A stretch of DNA of 64,000 nucleotides, taken from positions 1,364,001 through 1,428,000 of the forward strand of contig CP051142.1 in NCBI GenBank assembly GCA_001592805.2, written 5' to 3'. The first letter of the stretch is position 1. Every line of letters begins with the position of its first letter. The notes under the pieces are model-generated. The model made no database searches, was not told the DNA's origin, and saw only the letters and a list, made by a program, of their open reading frames with translations. Source of the DNA: Peltaster fructicola (Eukaryota; Ascomycota; Dothideomycetes). Positions 49,778 through 60,216 of the stretch are shown in pieces. The position numbers were made by a program, and so were the translations under genes.

Positions 49778-51121
49778 TTACGTTTCTTGTTTCGCCAAAG
49801 CTGACTCTTTCTCGAGGACTCGAGAATAGCGACCATATACCTCTATCAGAAAGCGCTCTTGATATATCAACCAGCGTTGATCCTTAGTGATGGCTGCGGT
49901 GCCGGCCGCGATAACCATATCGTTGTCCACTGAGCAAAGATAGGCGTGGTCGATGATCGATTCGTCCAAACTCTCGTCCTTCTCGCTCATCGGCCGTCTC
50001 CTGGACAGCTCGTGGCAGAAAGAGTTGTAGAGACACGCCTTCTTCATGAATTGTGCCACGTTCGCAGTAATGCTGTCGTCGAGGGTGAAGCACGGTAATG
50101 CTGTGATTGATCCAGTGGTGAACGCATCTATCGCTAGCTGTATTGCATTCAATGTTTGCAAGATATCGACACCACGAATATCGTCTTTCCGGCGGATCAT
50201 GTCTCTGTCGTAGCCCATTCGGTGTCGCCAAAGCAGATTTGCAAAGACAGAAGCAACGACGCACGGCGCGATAATGACATAACCATACCACAATGTTGCA
50301 CTCATGATAGAGCCAACGCAGCCCACCACTGCGGTCGCACCATTGAGGACGGCATATAGCCTATGCTTTCTTCCATGGCGTCTCACCTTGGATCGTAGCT
50401 CGTGACTGAAGGGCGCCAGGCCGTCAACCAGTTCTTTGCTCTCTCCACCGGCTCGCATCCACATGAACCCTGCCCAGAACACATTGAGCAAGGCAAAGGG
50501 TGCCAAGAAAGAGTTGCCAATGTATCCTGAAAGCAAATTGCTGACCCAGAAGACCTCATCGATGTCACCTCGTATAGCCATGAGTGCGCCAGTGCCGACC
50601 AGAATGCCAGATATGCCAGAGCACACGTCCAGCATGACTCTATCAATGACCTCCCACCCAAGCTCACGTGTGTTGACGTCGATGTAAGCCTGAACTAGAC
50701 AAGAGGTTGCAAGTGTATCTTCAGTGTCCACTTCTCGCTGCCACCTTTTGAGGAATCGACGCTCACTTCTCAACAGCCTGATATTTGCCAAGCTCTTGTG
50801 CATGTCCCAGAAAGCAAAGATCGACCAGAGTATAGCAACGCTGCCGCCTAGTCCCATAAGCACCGCAGCAAACAATGGCGTAGGAATCTGGTTCCACACA
50901 TTGGCTGGAAAGTCGAGAGCATTGCTCAGTTCGAGGAAGCCGACTTGCCATAGCAGGTTGTTCTTGTACTGTCGGTCGCGAGCGAGATCGTATCTATGCT
51001 TACGCCTCAACAGCTTGACGGTCGGTCCTGTCGGCGCTCCGTTGTTTGTGCTGCGCAGTCGATCATCGTGCAATTGTGCTGAAGTACCAGCTGTCTGCAC
51101 TGTCTTATGCTCATTTGACAT
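49778..51121 (-). CDS. unrecognised multi-pass membrane protein
   Basis: A 447-residue, intronless frame from a clean ATG. The first 70 residues are basic and polar. At least five hydrophobic segments follow: TPLFAAVLMGLGGSVAILW, CSGISGILVGTGALMAI, FLAPFALLNVFWAGFMWM, and two in LNGATAVVGCVGSIMSAT and YGYVIIAPCVVASVFANLLW. Between the first two lies a charged, probably cytoplasmic stretch with WQREVDTEDTLATSC. The C-terminal 150 residues are soluble. I know no named family; it resembles lineage-restricted fungal integral membrane proteins of unknown role. Confidence 0.72.
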   Translation of the reverse strand: MSNEHKTVQTAGTSAQLHDDRLRSTNNGAPTGPTVKLLRRKHRYDLARDRQYKNNLLWQVGFLELSNALDFPANVWNQIPTPLFAAVLMGLGGSVAILWSIFAFWDMHKSLANIRLLRSERRFLKRWQREVDTEDTLATSCLVQAYIDVNTRELGWEVIDRVMLDVCSGISGILVGTGALMAIRGDIDEVFWVSNLLSGYIGNSFLAPFALLNVFWAGFMWMRAGGESKELVDGLAPFSHELRSKVRRHGRKHRLYAVLNGATAVVGCVGSIMSATLWYGYVIIAPCVVASVFANLLWRHRMGYDRDMIRRKDDIRGVDILQTLNAIQLAIDAFTTGSITALPCFTLDDSITANVAQFMKKACLYNSFCHELSRRRPMSEKDESLDESIIDHAYLCSVDNDMVIAAGTAAITKDQRWLIYQERFLIEVYGRYSRVLEKESALAKQET

Positions 51122-51693
51122 GCTCTCTAGGTCAGCCGTAGATGTCGACCGCCACGCGATGCACGAGCTGTGCAGCGAAGTAACAGGGAAAGCGGATCAA
51201 TCCATAGACAAAGAAGCCGTGAGGTGTGGTGCTGACGCTTCATGTTGAAGAAGCTTATGAAACCCTATTGTCAGACACTACTCACCAACCTGAATCGCTA
51301 TACTGCATATAGCTTGGAGGCGACGACATAGGGCCACTCAGAAGATCATGTAGGCATTAGCATACTTCTCGACGCGTCTTCCTGAGGTTGTCACCGCATG
51401 GCATCGGGCCTGGCAGATACTCGGCGAATTGCCTCAGTACGGGCCCTTCGAGCGTGAGGAGAAATTTTCTGGTATGCATTCAGACAAGTGCTGAGATCGT
51501 CGCGTTACGCCGACAATGGCAGGCCGGTGACCCATTAATGAGAATCATCGCACGATAGGCACTCTCGCTTGGATCGCAAGAGGTTCGTTATCTCCCAGCG
51601 ATCATCATTCCTTCTTCGATACAGAAGCCAGCAATTTTCTGCGCCTGCTGCATTTCACATTCCATTCTCTCTAATCCTGCACTGACATCGATA
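51122..51693. other. divergent promoter region, membrane protein / amino-acid permease
   Basis: About 570 bp; the last 90 bp before the permease ATG are pyrimidine-rich (cattccattctctctaatc). Nothing else seen. Confidence 0.45.
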
Positions 51694-53438
51694 ATGGACA
51701 CGGAGAAGAAAGCTGCTCACACTGAGCAAGGCGCCGTAGGCTATCTCCATGAGCATGACCAACAGCATTCAGACATCGAGAAGCAACACTCGATCGACCA
51801 TGCCGCTGGTACAACTGTGCATCTGCAACGTCGACTGCAGTCTCGACATCTGCAGATGATCGCTATTGGTCAGTCAGCATATGCGCCCAAGGACAATCAC
51901 TGACGCTATCACAGGCGGTACGATAGGAACTGGCCTCTTCATCGGTTCTGGTACTGCACTTGCTACTGCAGGTCCAGCCGGTGCTCTGATCGCATATGCA
52001 TTCGTCGGTACGCTCGTGTACAGCGTCATGGTCTCTCTTGGAGAGATGGCAACCTTCATTCCAGTCTCAGGAGCATTCACAGCCTATGCCAGTCGCTTTG
52101 TCGACAAGAGCCTCGGCTTTGCAATGGGATGGCTCTACTGGTTCTCCTGGGCAATCACATTCGCCATCGAGCTAACTGCCACTGGTCTCATCATTCAGTA
52201 TTGGGCACCCGACCTCAACATTGGCATCTTCATCGGTGTCTTTTTTGTTGTGATCACAGCTCTGAACTTCCTGCCTGTGTCCTTCTACGGCGAGCTCGAG
52301 TATTGGTTCTCCATGATCAAAGTCATAACAGTGATCGGGTTTATCATATTCGGCATCTGCATTGATGCTGGCGCTGGTGGAAGACCGTATCTGGGATTCA
52401 CATATTGGAACGATCCAGGCGCTTTCGTCCCATATCCCGTCACGGATAATGATGCACTTGGCAAGTTTATCGGCTTCTGGGCTGTGCTCATTCAAGCCGG
52501 CTTCTCGTACCAAGGAACAGAGCTTGTCGGCATCGCAGCAGGCGTAGGTGTCTACTGCTTTCCCGCTCGATCGTGTGCTAACAAGTCCACAGGAGACGGC
52601 AGATCCACGCAGAACTGTGCCAAAGGCCATCCGACAGACCTTCTACCGCATCCTTATCTTCTTCGTCCTAACAATTCTATTTATTGGTCTACTCGTTCCT
52701 AACGACAACGGCGACCTGCTCAATGGAACCAGCGATGCATCGAGCTCGCCGTTCGTCATCGCTGCAGATCTTGCCGGTGTGAGCGCTTTGCCATCGATCA
52801 TCAACGCAGTCCTCTTGACTGTTGTCCTCAGTGCGGCAAACTCGAACATCTACTCCGGCTCACGAATCTTGGTCGGCCTGGCACAAGAAGGCTCCGCACC
52901 ACACATCCTTGGACGCACTTCTGCTCAAGGTGTCCCATATGTAGCAGTCTGCTGCACCGCAGTTTTTGGCCTTCTGGCTTTCCTCAACGAATCGGACAAC
53001 GGAGGCAATGCTTTCAAGTGGCTGGTGAGCATTTCTGGTCTTGCTGGCTTCATCACCTGGACCTGCATCAACGTCTCGCACATAGGATTCATGCGTGCAT
53101 TGGCAGCTCAGGGAATATCTCGAGACACCCTGCCGTACAAAGCATTATGGCAGCCATGGTTCTGCTGGTACGGCATGGGCTTCAACATCTTGATTATCAT
53201 CACGCAAGGCTTCACCGCTTTCTTGCCATGGGACACTGCAACATTCTTCATCGACTACGTCAGCCTGATCCTATTCGTGGTGCTCTACGTTGGACACAAG
53301 CTGATCACTCGATGCCGATACGTCAAGCCAGCCGAAGCTGATCTGGACACTGGGCGCCGCGAGATCGACGCAGTAGAGTTTGTGGATAAGAGGCCTACGA
53401 CATTCATGGGCAAAGTGTGGTCCGCCATAGTTGGTTGA
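51694..53438 (+). CDS. amino-acid permease (APC superfamily, fungal YAT type)
   Basis: A 549-residue plasma-membrane permease, exons 51694-51868, 51915-52543 and 52593-53438, introns 46 and 49 nt (gtcagt...tcacag, gtaggt...tccacag). The YAT pattern is clear: LQSRHLQMIAIGGTIGTGLFIGSG (restored by intron 1), GEMATFIPVSGAF, FAMGWLYWFSWAITFAIE, SYQGTELVGIAAGETADPRR (restored by intron 2) with VPKAIRQTFYRI, and SAANSNIYSGSR. The polar N-terminal tail (about 55 residues) is rich in His, Glu and Gln. The length is usual for the family (540-590). Substrate specificity cannot be read from sequence. A sugar transporter follows on the same strand. Confidence 0.94.
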
Positions 53439-53775
53439 GTTGTGTAGCACATCTTCTATCGTCCTTTTGCGCTTCAAGCATAGCGAGCATAGTTCATAGC
53501 AACCTCTTATACCTAATCAGTATTGTACATGAAGAAAAAGTCGGGTTGGAATGATGTCTGCCACTCTGCTCTAGAATGAAGCATTTCTGCCTCATGACTC
53601 GCGCACTGATGACGCTTGTCTGCCAATCCTGTAGTCCAACCACAGACGAAGCACATCCTCTGTTCAAGGACAATATCAAGCGCTAAAGCAAGACTTCACT
53701 GACAGCAGGTACGCGTGCTGCACCTGAAGTGCACCGTACTCGCCATCGACATGCGCGTTACTGCACACAGCGTGT
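53439..53775. other. spacer between the two transporter genes
   Basis: 337 bp, no feature seen beyond short frames. Confidence 0.5.
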
Positions 53776-55377
53776 ATGGAGATGCACGACTTGGGACAAC
53801 AAGAGAACGAGCCTCTCCTTGATTGCGATGGCTCGCAGCAGACATCGCCGCTGCGCAGCACAGCATATTGCCAGCCTGGCATCAAGGGGCTTTTCAGCTC
53901 ACGATACGTCGTCTATTGTGCACTCTTTGCTGCTCTCGGCGGTCTTCTGTTTGGCTATGATCAAGGAGTGATCTCAGTCATCCTCGTAGAGCCCCAATTC
54001 CTGCAAAGATTCTGGGAGGTCGCCGACAATGCGCCTGGCGCAGGTTTCTACAAAGGCTTGCTCACCGCGATGATTGAGTTTGGAGCGCTTTTTGGCGCCT
54101 TCAATCAAGGATGGATCGCAGACTGGATCTCTCGCAAGTATAGTATCATGCTTGCTGCTGGCATCTTCATCGCAGGATCGATCTTGCAGACAAGCGCTAT
54201 CTCCTACAGCACGCTTGTTTTTGCTCGGTTTGTCGGTGGTATTGGCATTGGTATGCTGTCAATGGTCACTCCTTTGTACATTTCTGAGATCAGTCCACCT
54301 GAGATTAGAGGGAGCCTCTTGGTACTAGAAGAGCTGAGTATTGTCACAGGCATTGTGATAGCATTCTGGATCACCTACGGCACCCGCCATATCGACTCCG
54401 AGTGGGCATGGCGGCTGCCTTTCGCATTGCAGATACTCCCAGGCCTCATGCTCGCGATCGGCATATCCTATCTTCCTTTCTCGCCGAGGTGGCTAATGGC
54501 ACAAGATCGAGATCAGGACGCTTCACGCAGCCTGTGTCAGCTCAGACAACTTCCGGAAACAGATGCAAGGATCATTCGCGAGCTTGAGGCTATCAAGACA
54601 GAGATCGTACTGTATCGTAGCATCAATGCCGAGCAAAGTCCAGAAATGAAACACAAAGGCGTATTGCAACGAGAACTTACGTCCTGGGCAGATCTTTTCC
54701 GACAAGGGTGCTGGCATCGCACTCGTATAGGCATTGGCATCATGTTCTTCCAGCAGTTCGTTGGCATCAATGCATTGATCTATTATGCGCCAAGCATGTT
54801 GAAGATCCTCGGATTATCTTACGACACACGGCTCATAATGTCTGGCATCATCAATATGGCTCAACTCCTCGGAGTGGTAACTTCGATCTGGACAATGGAC
54901 CACATTGGGCGTCGACCACTTCTGTTATCAGGCAGCCTCGTCATGTTTGTCTGTCATCTCGTCATCGCAACCCTTGTGGGACGATTTTCACATGATTGGA
55001 ACGGCATTGCTGGCTGGACATGCGTGGCTCTGCTCCTCTTCTACATGTTTGCGTTCGGCGCTACTTGGGGACCTGTACCTTGGTGTCTGTCGAGCGAGCT
55101 CTTCACACAACACTTACGTGCTAGAGGTGTGGCTATATCAGCATGCTCGAACTGGCTGAACAACGGCATCATCGCAACGATCACACCCGGACTCGTTGAG
55201 AACACAGGCTACGGAGCTTATGTCTTCTTTGCTTGTTTCTGCTTATTGAGCTTGGTGTGGACCTATTATCTTGTGCCAGAGACTGCAGGCAAGAGCTTGG
55301 AAGAGATCAACCAGGTGTTCCATACTCAGACACACCCATCTGGCCGCAGGCATAACGCAGATCGCCAAAGTCCATGA
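53776..55377 (+). CDS. MFS sugar transporter
   Basis: A 533-residue, intronless 12-span transporter of the sugar porter family. Motifs: YCALFAALGGLLFGYDQGVIS in span 1, then RKYSIMLAAG, RFVGGIGIGMLSMVTPLYISEI, PEIRG, PFSPRWL (PESPR-type), FQQFVGINALIYYAPS, GRRPLLLSG, and PETAGKSLEEINQVF at the end (PETKG-type). The Gln-Gln pair in FQQFVGIN and the YYAP motif point to hexose or a related sugar; whether it is high- or low-affinity cannot be told. A second ATG lies two codons downstream; the first is used. Leading residues are polar and cytosolic. Confidence 0.94.
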   Translation: MEMHDLGQQENEPLLDCDGSQQTSPLRSTAYCQPGIKGLFSSRYVVYCALFAALGGLLFGYDQGVISVILVEPQFLQRFWEVADNAPGAGFYKGLLTAMIEFGALFGAFNQGWIADWISRKYSIMLAAGIFIAGSILQTSAISYSTLVFARFVGGIGIGMLSMVTPLYISEISPPEIRGSLLVLEELSIVTGIVIAFWITYGTRHIDSEWAWRLPFALQILPGLMLAIGISYLPFSPRWLMAQDRDQDASRSLCQLRQLPETDARIIRELEAIKTEIVLYRSINAEQSPEMKHKGVLQRELTSWADLFRQGCWHRTRIGIGIMFFQQFVGINALIYYAPSMLKILGLSYDTRLIMSGIINMAQLLGVVTSIWTMDHIGRRPLLLSGSLVMFVCHLVIATLVGRFSHDWNGIAGWTCVALLLFYMFAFGATWGPVPWCLSSELFTQHLRARGVAISACSNWLNNGIIATITPGLVENTGYGAYVFFACFCLLSLVWTYYLVPETAGKSLEEINQVFHTQTHPSGRRHNADRQSP

Positions 55378-56158
55378 GCCTCTCCTACATGTACGTTTAG
55401 CCTTGTGTTCAAAGCAATCTACGTTATGTCTGCTGGGCACGATTGAGCTAGCCATCAACATGTACTTGAGTCATTGTCGTTACGAATCCGCAGCCAAGTC
55501 CACCATGCACACTGCCTCGCTGGCACGAATTGTGAGGTACCTTGTGTACCTATATTTCTCGTCATCTTGCACTCGCAGTTCCTGCATTCAGACGTGGGAT
55601 GTACTGCGATGGTCGTCGATCCTTGCCATGCTGGTGCAGGCGAAAGATGTTGAAGCCGTCGTTGTCTGACTCGTCTGATGAGCGAACAAAGGTAATAGAC
55701 TTTCTATCGCCAGCAGCCACAAGGTTTTTCCTAGCAGATATGCTGACTTCTCCATCCGTACATACTTGAGAGATTGTTGTATGCTTGAGATGAGGTCAAC
55801 AGTCATCATAGCTCTACTAATCACGGCTTCGCGTTGCCTCCGCTTTGTGTTGACGCGTTTATCTCACACCATGCACCATCTTGTCACTCAACCCTCGAGT
55901 CAGCGCATCAACGATCGATGCCTGTGAGATAACAGCCGGGCAGTAGTGCTGTCTCCCACATGCCGATCTCCTCTCTTCGATGACCGCCGTTCGATAATAC
56001 AGCGCCAGAACATACGCACTGACGTCAAGGGAACAGGAAAGCTACAGCGACCAGCAGCTTCTCCATCACACCTCTGCGCACTACCTGGCAACGCAGAGCC
56101 TTAGCATCGTCCCAGGGTCACCAGTATATCGACTGATCTTGCACAGATCGAGCCCAAC
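55378..56158. other. intergenic upstream of PKR1
   Basis: About 780 bp with short unsupported frames. No RNA gene found. Confidence 0.4.
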
Positions 56159-56722
56159 ATGGCAGACTTCATGACAGATTTGTGGAATGCTGTCTTCGAG
56201 GCAGGCCCAACACCCACACTTTTGTTGGCAACGAATGCGACCTTTGCCGCGCTGCAGATACTGCTATTCGCACTACTCTTGGCAACTTATAGCATCCATT
56301 TCGTCATCTTATCGCTGCTCTGTGGTGGGCTATGGTATGCCATCAACTGGTTCGCGGCAGAGATTCGTGCGGCACAACAACAACAAGAGGATGCGGCAGA
56401 TAAGGTACCTGGACAACAGGAACAGGACGGCACAGCGAAAGAGCAAGATGATGACAGTGCATATACCGTGTCAGCGACCGAGGCGGCGGAAGATAGTCAG
56501 GGCGCGACGAGAAATGCACCTCCAGTCTCTGTACATGTTGCAGGTACAGGGAAGACGATCTCTCAGCTGGCCAGGTCAACCGCCAAACCTGTGTCGACCG
56601 CATCAGATGCAGGGGATCATCAAGCTTCAGAACACAGCATACGTCAAAGAAGCACGCATGTTGACACTTGTGGAGAACCCAGCACAGACAGCGACTGGGA
56701 GAAGATCGACGAAGAGCGTTGA
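56159..56722 (+). CDS. PKR1: V-ATPase assembly factor Pkr1
   Basis: A 187-residue ER membrane protein. The first 70 residues match Pkr1: DLWNAVFEAGPTPTLLLATN, then TFAALQILLFALLLATYSIHF and VILSLLCGGLWYAINWFA, a two-span hairpin with the invariant GPTPTLL lead. The remaining 115 residues are polar and rich in Gln, Glu, Ser and Thr, ending TDSDWEKIDEER; yeast Pkr1 is shorter (122), and a longer, unstructured tail is usual in filamentous fungi. Pkr1 helps assemble the V0 sector in the ER. The gene is intronless, and the overlapping +1 frame of 185 codons is a shadow. Confidence 0.92.
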   Translation: MADFMTDLWNAVFEAGPTPTLLLATNATFAALQILLFALLLATYSIHFVILSLLCGGLWYAINWFAAEIRAAQQQQEDAADKVPGQQEQDGTAKEQDDDSAYTVSATEAAEDSQGATRNAPPVSVHVAGTGKTISQLARSTAKPVSTASDAGDHQASEHSIRQRSTHVDTCGEPSTDSDWEKIDEER

Positions 56723-57918
56723 CAGATACTGCACATCGCCATAAAAAATCAGGCCGAGAAGCAGTCAAATATTGTTATCAACAGGCTGAGCGATATTCCG
56801 AAACACTCACCTGCAGCCTAAATCACACTAAGATCTGACGCCAAGGTCAAAGCAGCAAACACTGCGCATCAGCACATTTTGCTCAACGCTCAAACTTCAG
56901 CCTAACGAAGCTCTCAGCGTCATCAAAGGGTCTCAGGATTCTTGCAGACGACCCACAAACGGGCGTACTTCGTGGCGGACTGTCAAACAGGATGGCCATG
57001 TGCGGAGACGCACGAGAAGCAGACCTCAGAGCGCACAAGACTCCAAGACGACTGATGAGCGCAGTCGATGCAGCACCGGGAAAGCGCATCGACGACACGA
57101 CCTCAATTCCGCACAATGCCTGCCTTGCATCGGAAAACCTGGTACCTGAGCTGACTACCCTCACAAAGTACACTCAGCCTCATGTTAATCCCTCCCCATA
57201 ATGAACATCGCGACATACCCCACCCAACCTGCGACATGGTTAAAACTACACCTTATCGTCCTTCAACAGTTCTGTCAAACTCTATACTGTGGATGCCGCG
57301 GGTGCAACGAGTCATCGCGGGGATCATCTAGACCACACAGGGCGTTCCTGACTTCACGTTGTCGAACTCAATCCTGATGGCCAAGCACTGCGCTTCGCTT
57401 GACCACCAACGGCGTTACAGCATTCAGATGCATGGTTCCCAACACCCTGTTGCCCCCGGGGCTCAACTTCACATGCTGCAAGTATCCTTGCTGTGCAAGC
57501 TATTGCTGCTCGCAAGCCTCTGCCGGTCTTTCTGTGCTGATCGACAGGAACGTTCGTGTCTCATTGGAAGGACATGATGTTTTCTGGGTTTCGCCTCGGC
57601 CGCTTCACCTACAGCCATCGCGATGAGACTGTCGACGGACGGTTCCTGCCATCGCTTAGGCTCAAAGGGTGGTTGCACCTTGCAAGCCATCCATCTGGTT
57701 GACATGCTGATGATTTGAGTGATTGACGCCACATCTGGAGAGACTCTGGAGTGCATCTCCTTATCTTGCTGAGAACCCCAACTGCAGTTTGTCTTTCTGC
57801 AAGAGCTCTTCGCTGTTGCTTCTCTGTATCTTTGCTCTGCAAGATATCCTTTCGCTTTTCAACTATCCTATCCTTATCGGGGCATATCTAGGTCGAGCAA
57901 TATCAGATACTCGCCAAG
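56723..57918. other. 1.2-kb intergenic stretch upstream of the Ser-rich repeat gene
   Basis: No supported gene. Right end is promoter and leader of the repeat protein, with a CT-rich stretch. Confidence 0.4.
57786..57880 (+). promoter_or_regulatory. pyrimidine-rich promoter stretch
   Basis: T/C-rich sequence (ttgtctttctgc, ttgcttctctgtatctttgc) 40-130 bp before the ATG, as in strongly expressed fungal genes. No transcription start mapped. Confidence 0.35.
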
Positions 57919-59496
57919 ATGAAGGTCAACGCAATCGTTCTCAGCTTGGTCGCCAGCGCTGCTGCCCTGCCAGGTCTTGTTGACAGACAGTACTATGGTC
58001 CATCTCCAGCCAGCTCAAGTTTGGCGACTCCAAGTTCGAAGGCATCAAGCAAGACTGGCGTCAGTACCGGTGTGTCCTCAAAGACCACTGTTTCCGTACC
58101 AGCATCTTCGTCGTCCAAGGCGGTGGTCAGCTCTGGTAGCTCTTCCAAGTCGACACCTGTGAGCTCTATCAAGATCGTTTCAAGTTCCTCCAGTGTGTCG
58201 AAGGCATCGGTCAGCTCTAGCAGCGCTGTGTCTTCAAAGTCGACTGTCTTAGTCTCATCAACTAAGCCTGTGTCGACCGGAAGCAGCAGTACGAAGCCCG
58301 TGTCAACTGCCAGTAGCAGCAGCACGAAACCAGTGTCTAGCGCTAGCAGCACGAAACCAGTGTCGACAGGTAGCAGCAGTACGAAGCCCGTGTCAACTGC
58401 CAGTAGCAGCAGCACGAAGCCAGTCTCAACAGGTAGCAGCACGAAGCCAGTCTCAACCGGTAGCAGCAGCACGAAGCCAGTCTCAACAGGTAGCAGCACG
58501 AAGCCAGTGTCGACAGGTAGCAGCACAAAGCCTGTCTCCACTGGCAGCAGCACAAAGCCAATTTCTACTGCTAGCAGTACAAAGCCTGTCTCCACTGGCA
58601 GCAGCACAAAGCCAGTATCGACAGGTAGTAGCAGCACGAAGCCAGCCTCTACAGGTAGCAGCACGAAGCCTGTGTCAACCGGAAGCAGCAGCACCAAGCC
58701 TGCATCAACCGGTAGCAGCACGAAGCCTGTGTCGACAGGTAGCAGCAGCACAAAGCCTGTCTCTACCGCCAGCAGCAGCACGAAGCCTGTCTCTACTGCT
58801 AGCAGCACCAAGCCAGTGTCAACAGGTAGCAGCAGCACGAAGCCTGTCTCAACTGGTAGCAGCAGCACCAAGCCCGTCTCCACCGCCAGCAGCAGCACGA
58901 AGCCTGTCTCAACTGGTAGCAGCAGCACCAAGCCCGTCTCCACCGCCAGCAGCAGCACGAAGCCTGTCTCAACTGGTAGCAGCAGCACCAAGCCCGTCTC
59001 CACCGCCAGCAGCAGTACGAAGCCTGTCTCAACTGGTAGCAGCAGCACAAAGCCCGTCTCTACTGCCAGCAGCAGCACGAAGCCAGTGTCTACCGGTAGC
59101 AGCAGCACAAAGCCGATTTCTACAGCCAGCAGCAGCACGAAACCTGCATCAACCGGATCGTCCTCCAAGTCGACCGCTTCAACTGCATCAAGCTCTTCTG
59201 TTCGCGCTGTCAGTTCTTCGTCTGTCAAGGTTTCCAGCCCAACTCCATCATCGACCGCTGTGACCTCTACACTGATCACAAAGACATCGAGCTCCTCCAA
59301 GGCGTCAGTCTCATCAACTGTCTCAAGCGTCTCCAAGGCATCGAGCTCGTCCAAGGCGTCGGTGTCCTCAACCATCTCGAGCGCTTCCAAGACGTCAGTT
59401 TCATCAACAGCGTCAAGCGCCTCCAAAGCATCAAGCTCATCCAAGGCATCAAGCTCGGTGAAGGCATCGTCGACAGCTCCACCATACTACGGTTGA
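57919..59496 (+). CDS. secreted Ser/Thr-rich tandem-repeat protein
   Basis: A 525-residue protein with a signal peptide (MKVNAIVLSLVASAAALPG) and a basic LVDRQ just after it that could be a Kex2-like or similar processing site. Most of the rest is Ser with Lys, Thr, Val. The central part repeats 9-11-residue units of the type STKPVSTGSSS and STKPVSTASSS more than 25 times; flanking parts repeat KASVSSTVSSxS units. It ends TAPPYYG, with no hydrophobic tail, so no GPI anchor is predicted. Ser density suggests heavy O-mannosylation and a wall or secreted mucin-like role, which is an inference. The long antisense frame across it is a product of the repeats. Confidence 0.8.
   Translation: MKVNAIVLSLVASAAALPGLVDRQYYGPSPASSSLATPSSKASSKTGVSTGVSSKTTVSVPASSSSKAVVSSGSSSKSTPVSSIKIVSSSSSVSKASVSSSSAVSSKSTVLVSSTKPVSTGSSSTKPVSTASSSSTKPVSSASSTKPVSTGSSSTKPVSTASSSSTKPVSTGSSTKPVSTGSSSTKPVSTGSSTKPVSTGSSTKPVSTGSSTKPISTASSTKPVSTGSSTKPVSTGSSSTKPASTGSSTKPVSTGSSSTKPASTGSSTKPVSTGSSSTKPVSTASSSTKPVSTASSTKPVSTGSSSTKPVSTGSSSTKPVSTASSSTKPVSTGSSSTKPVSTASSSTKPVSTGSSSTKPVSTASSSTKPVSTGSSSTKPVSTASSSTKPVSTGSSSTKPISTASSSTKPASTGSSSKSTASTASSSSVRAVSSSSVKVSSPTPSSTAVTSTLITKTSSSSKASVSSTVSSVSKASSSSKASVSSTISSASKTSVSSTASSASKASSSSKASSSVKASSTAPPYYG
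58262..59156 (+). repeat. coding minisatellite array, 27-33-bp units with a 60-bp higher-order unit
   Basis: Units encode STKPVSTGSSS-like decapeptides. Between about 58840 and 59050 a 60-bp double unit (TGSSS unit plus TASSS unit) recurs three times with at most one base difference, while earlier copies vary in codon choice and length. This points to recent local expansion or gene conversion. Confidence 0.9.
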
Positions 59497-60216
59497 GGTG
59501 TTTCACGACACATCGGTTACAAAGTACGAAACGATATGATTGCACCTGATAAGCAATGTTCATACAACCTCTTTGGCAGTATGCAGCAGTAAACCTCTCG
59601 CGATATGAGAAATGCCACTCGCTAAGCATAGACATGTACTCTTCGACAGGAGATGCCGCTATGGTTGAACGCCGCTGAACAATGTACCACCATTACATTG
59701 CTCGCTTCGAGGAATTGGCTAATGGCTCATGGCTTGTGGCTCATGCCTTCGTTCAATCCTCAGATAGATTTACCCGAACGATACGATTTAGGATACCCAT
59801 TATTCATCGTTCTAATGCAAAGAAACCTGCTTCATTTAAGCCTCCAGCGATCATGCAAGAAAGTACCCGTACATTCGGCCCATTTGTGATATTCCATGAC
59901 GACACGATAATATGCAGTCAATGAGATCTGAACACTTCACTTGTACATGTATGTACCGACAAGCAAGTACCTGACTATTGGATACTATGCAGGAACTGCC
60001 TCTTTGCCGAGATATATGCTAGGAACAAGCAAAGGTCGGAATCGATTGTATCATGTACGGTCATTGTACCAGTACATAGTGACATGCATGTTCGGCTGGG
60101 ATCAACTAATAGCGAGAAGGCCGACCGCACGATCCTGTTGACCACTAACATAAGGCGTCATTGGGGTTTAGAATGCTTGTAGACTTGACCCTACTCATGT
60201 GCCAAGCTGGTCTCGA
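59497..60216. other. convergent intergenic region, repeat protein / SKI3
   Basis: About 720 bp, somewhat AT-richer than genes around it. No feature recognised. Confidence 0.45.

Noticed and set aside
56187-56744. A 185-codon +1 frame overlapping PKR1
   Set aside because: Shadow of the PKR1 frame, which carries the conserved GPTPTLL hairpin.
57993-59444. A 483-codon antisense frame rich in Leu/Val/Glu/Thr across the Ser-rich repeat gene
   Set aside because: It arises because the repeated Ser/Thr/Lys codons of the sense strand contain no reverse-complement stops; it has no promoter, domain or splice evidence.
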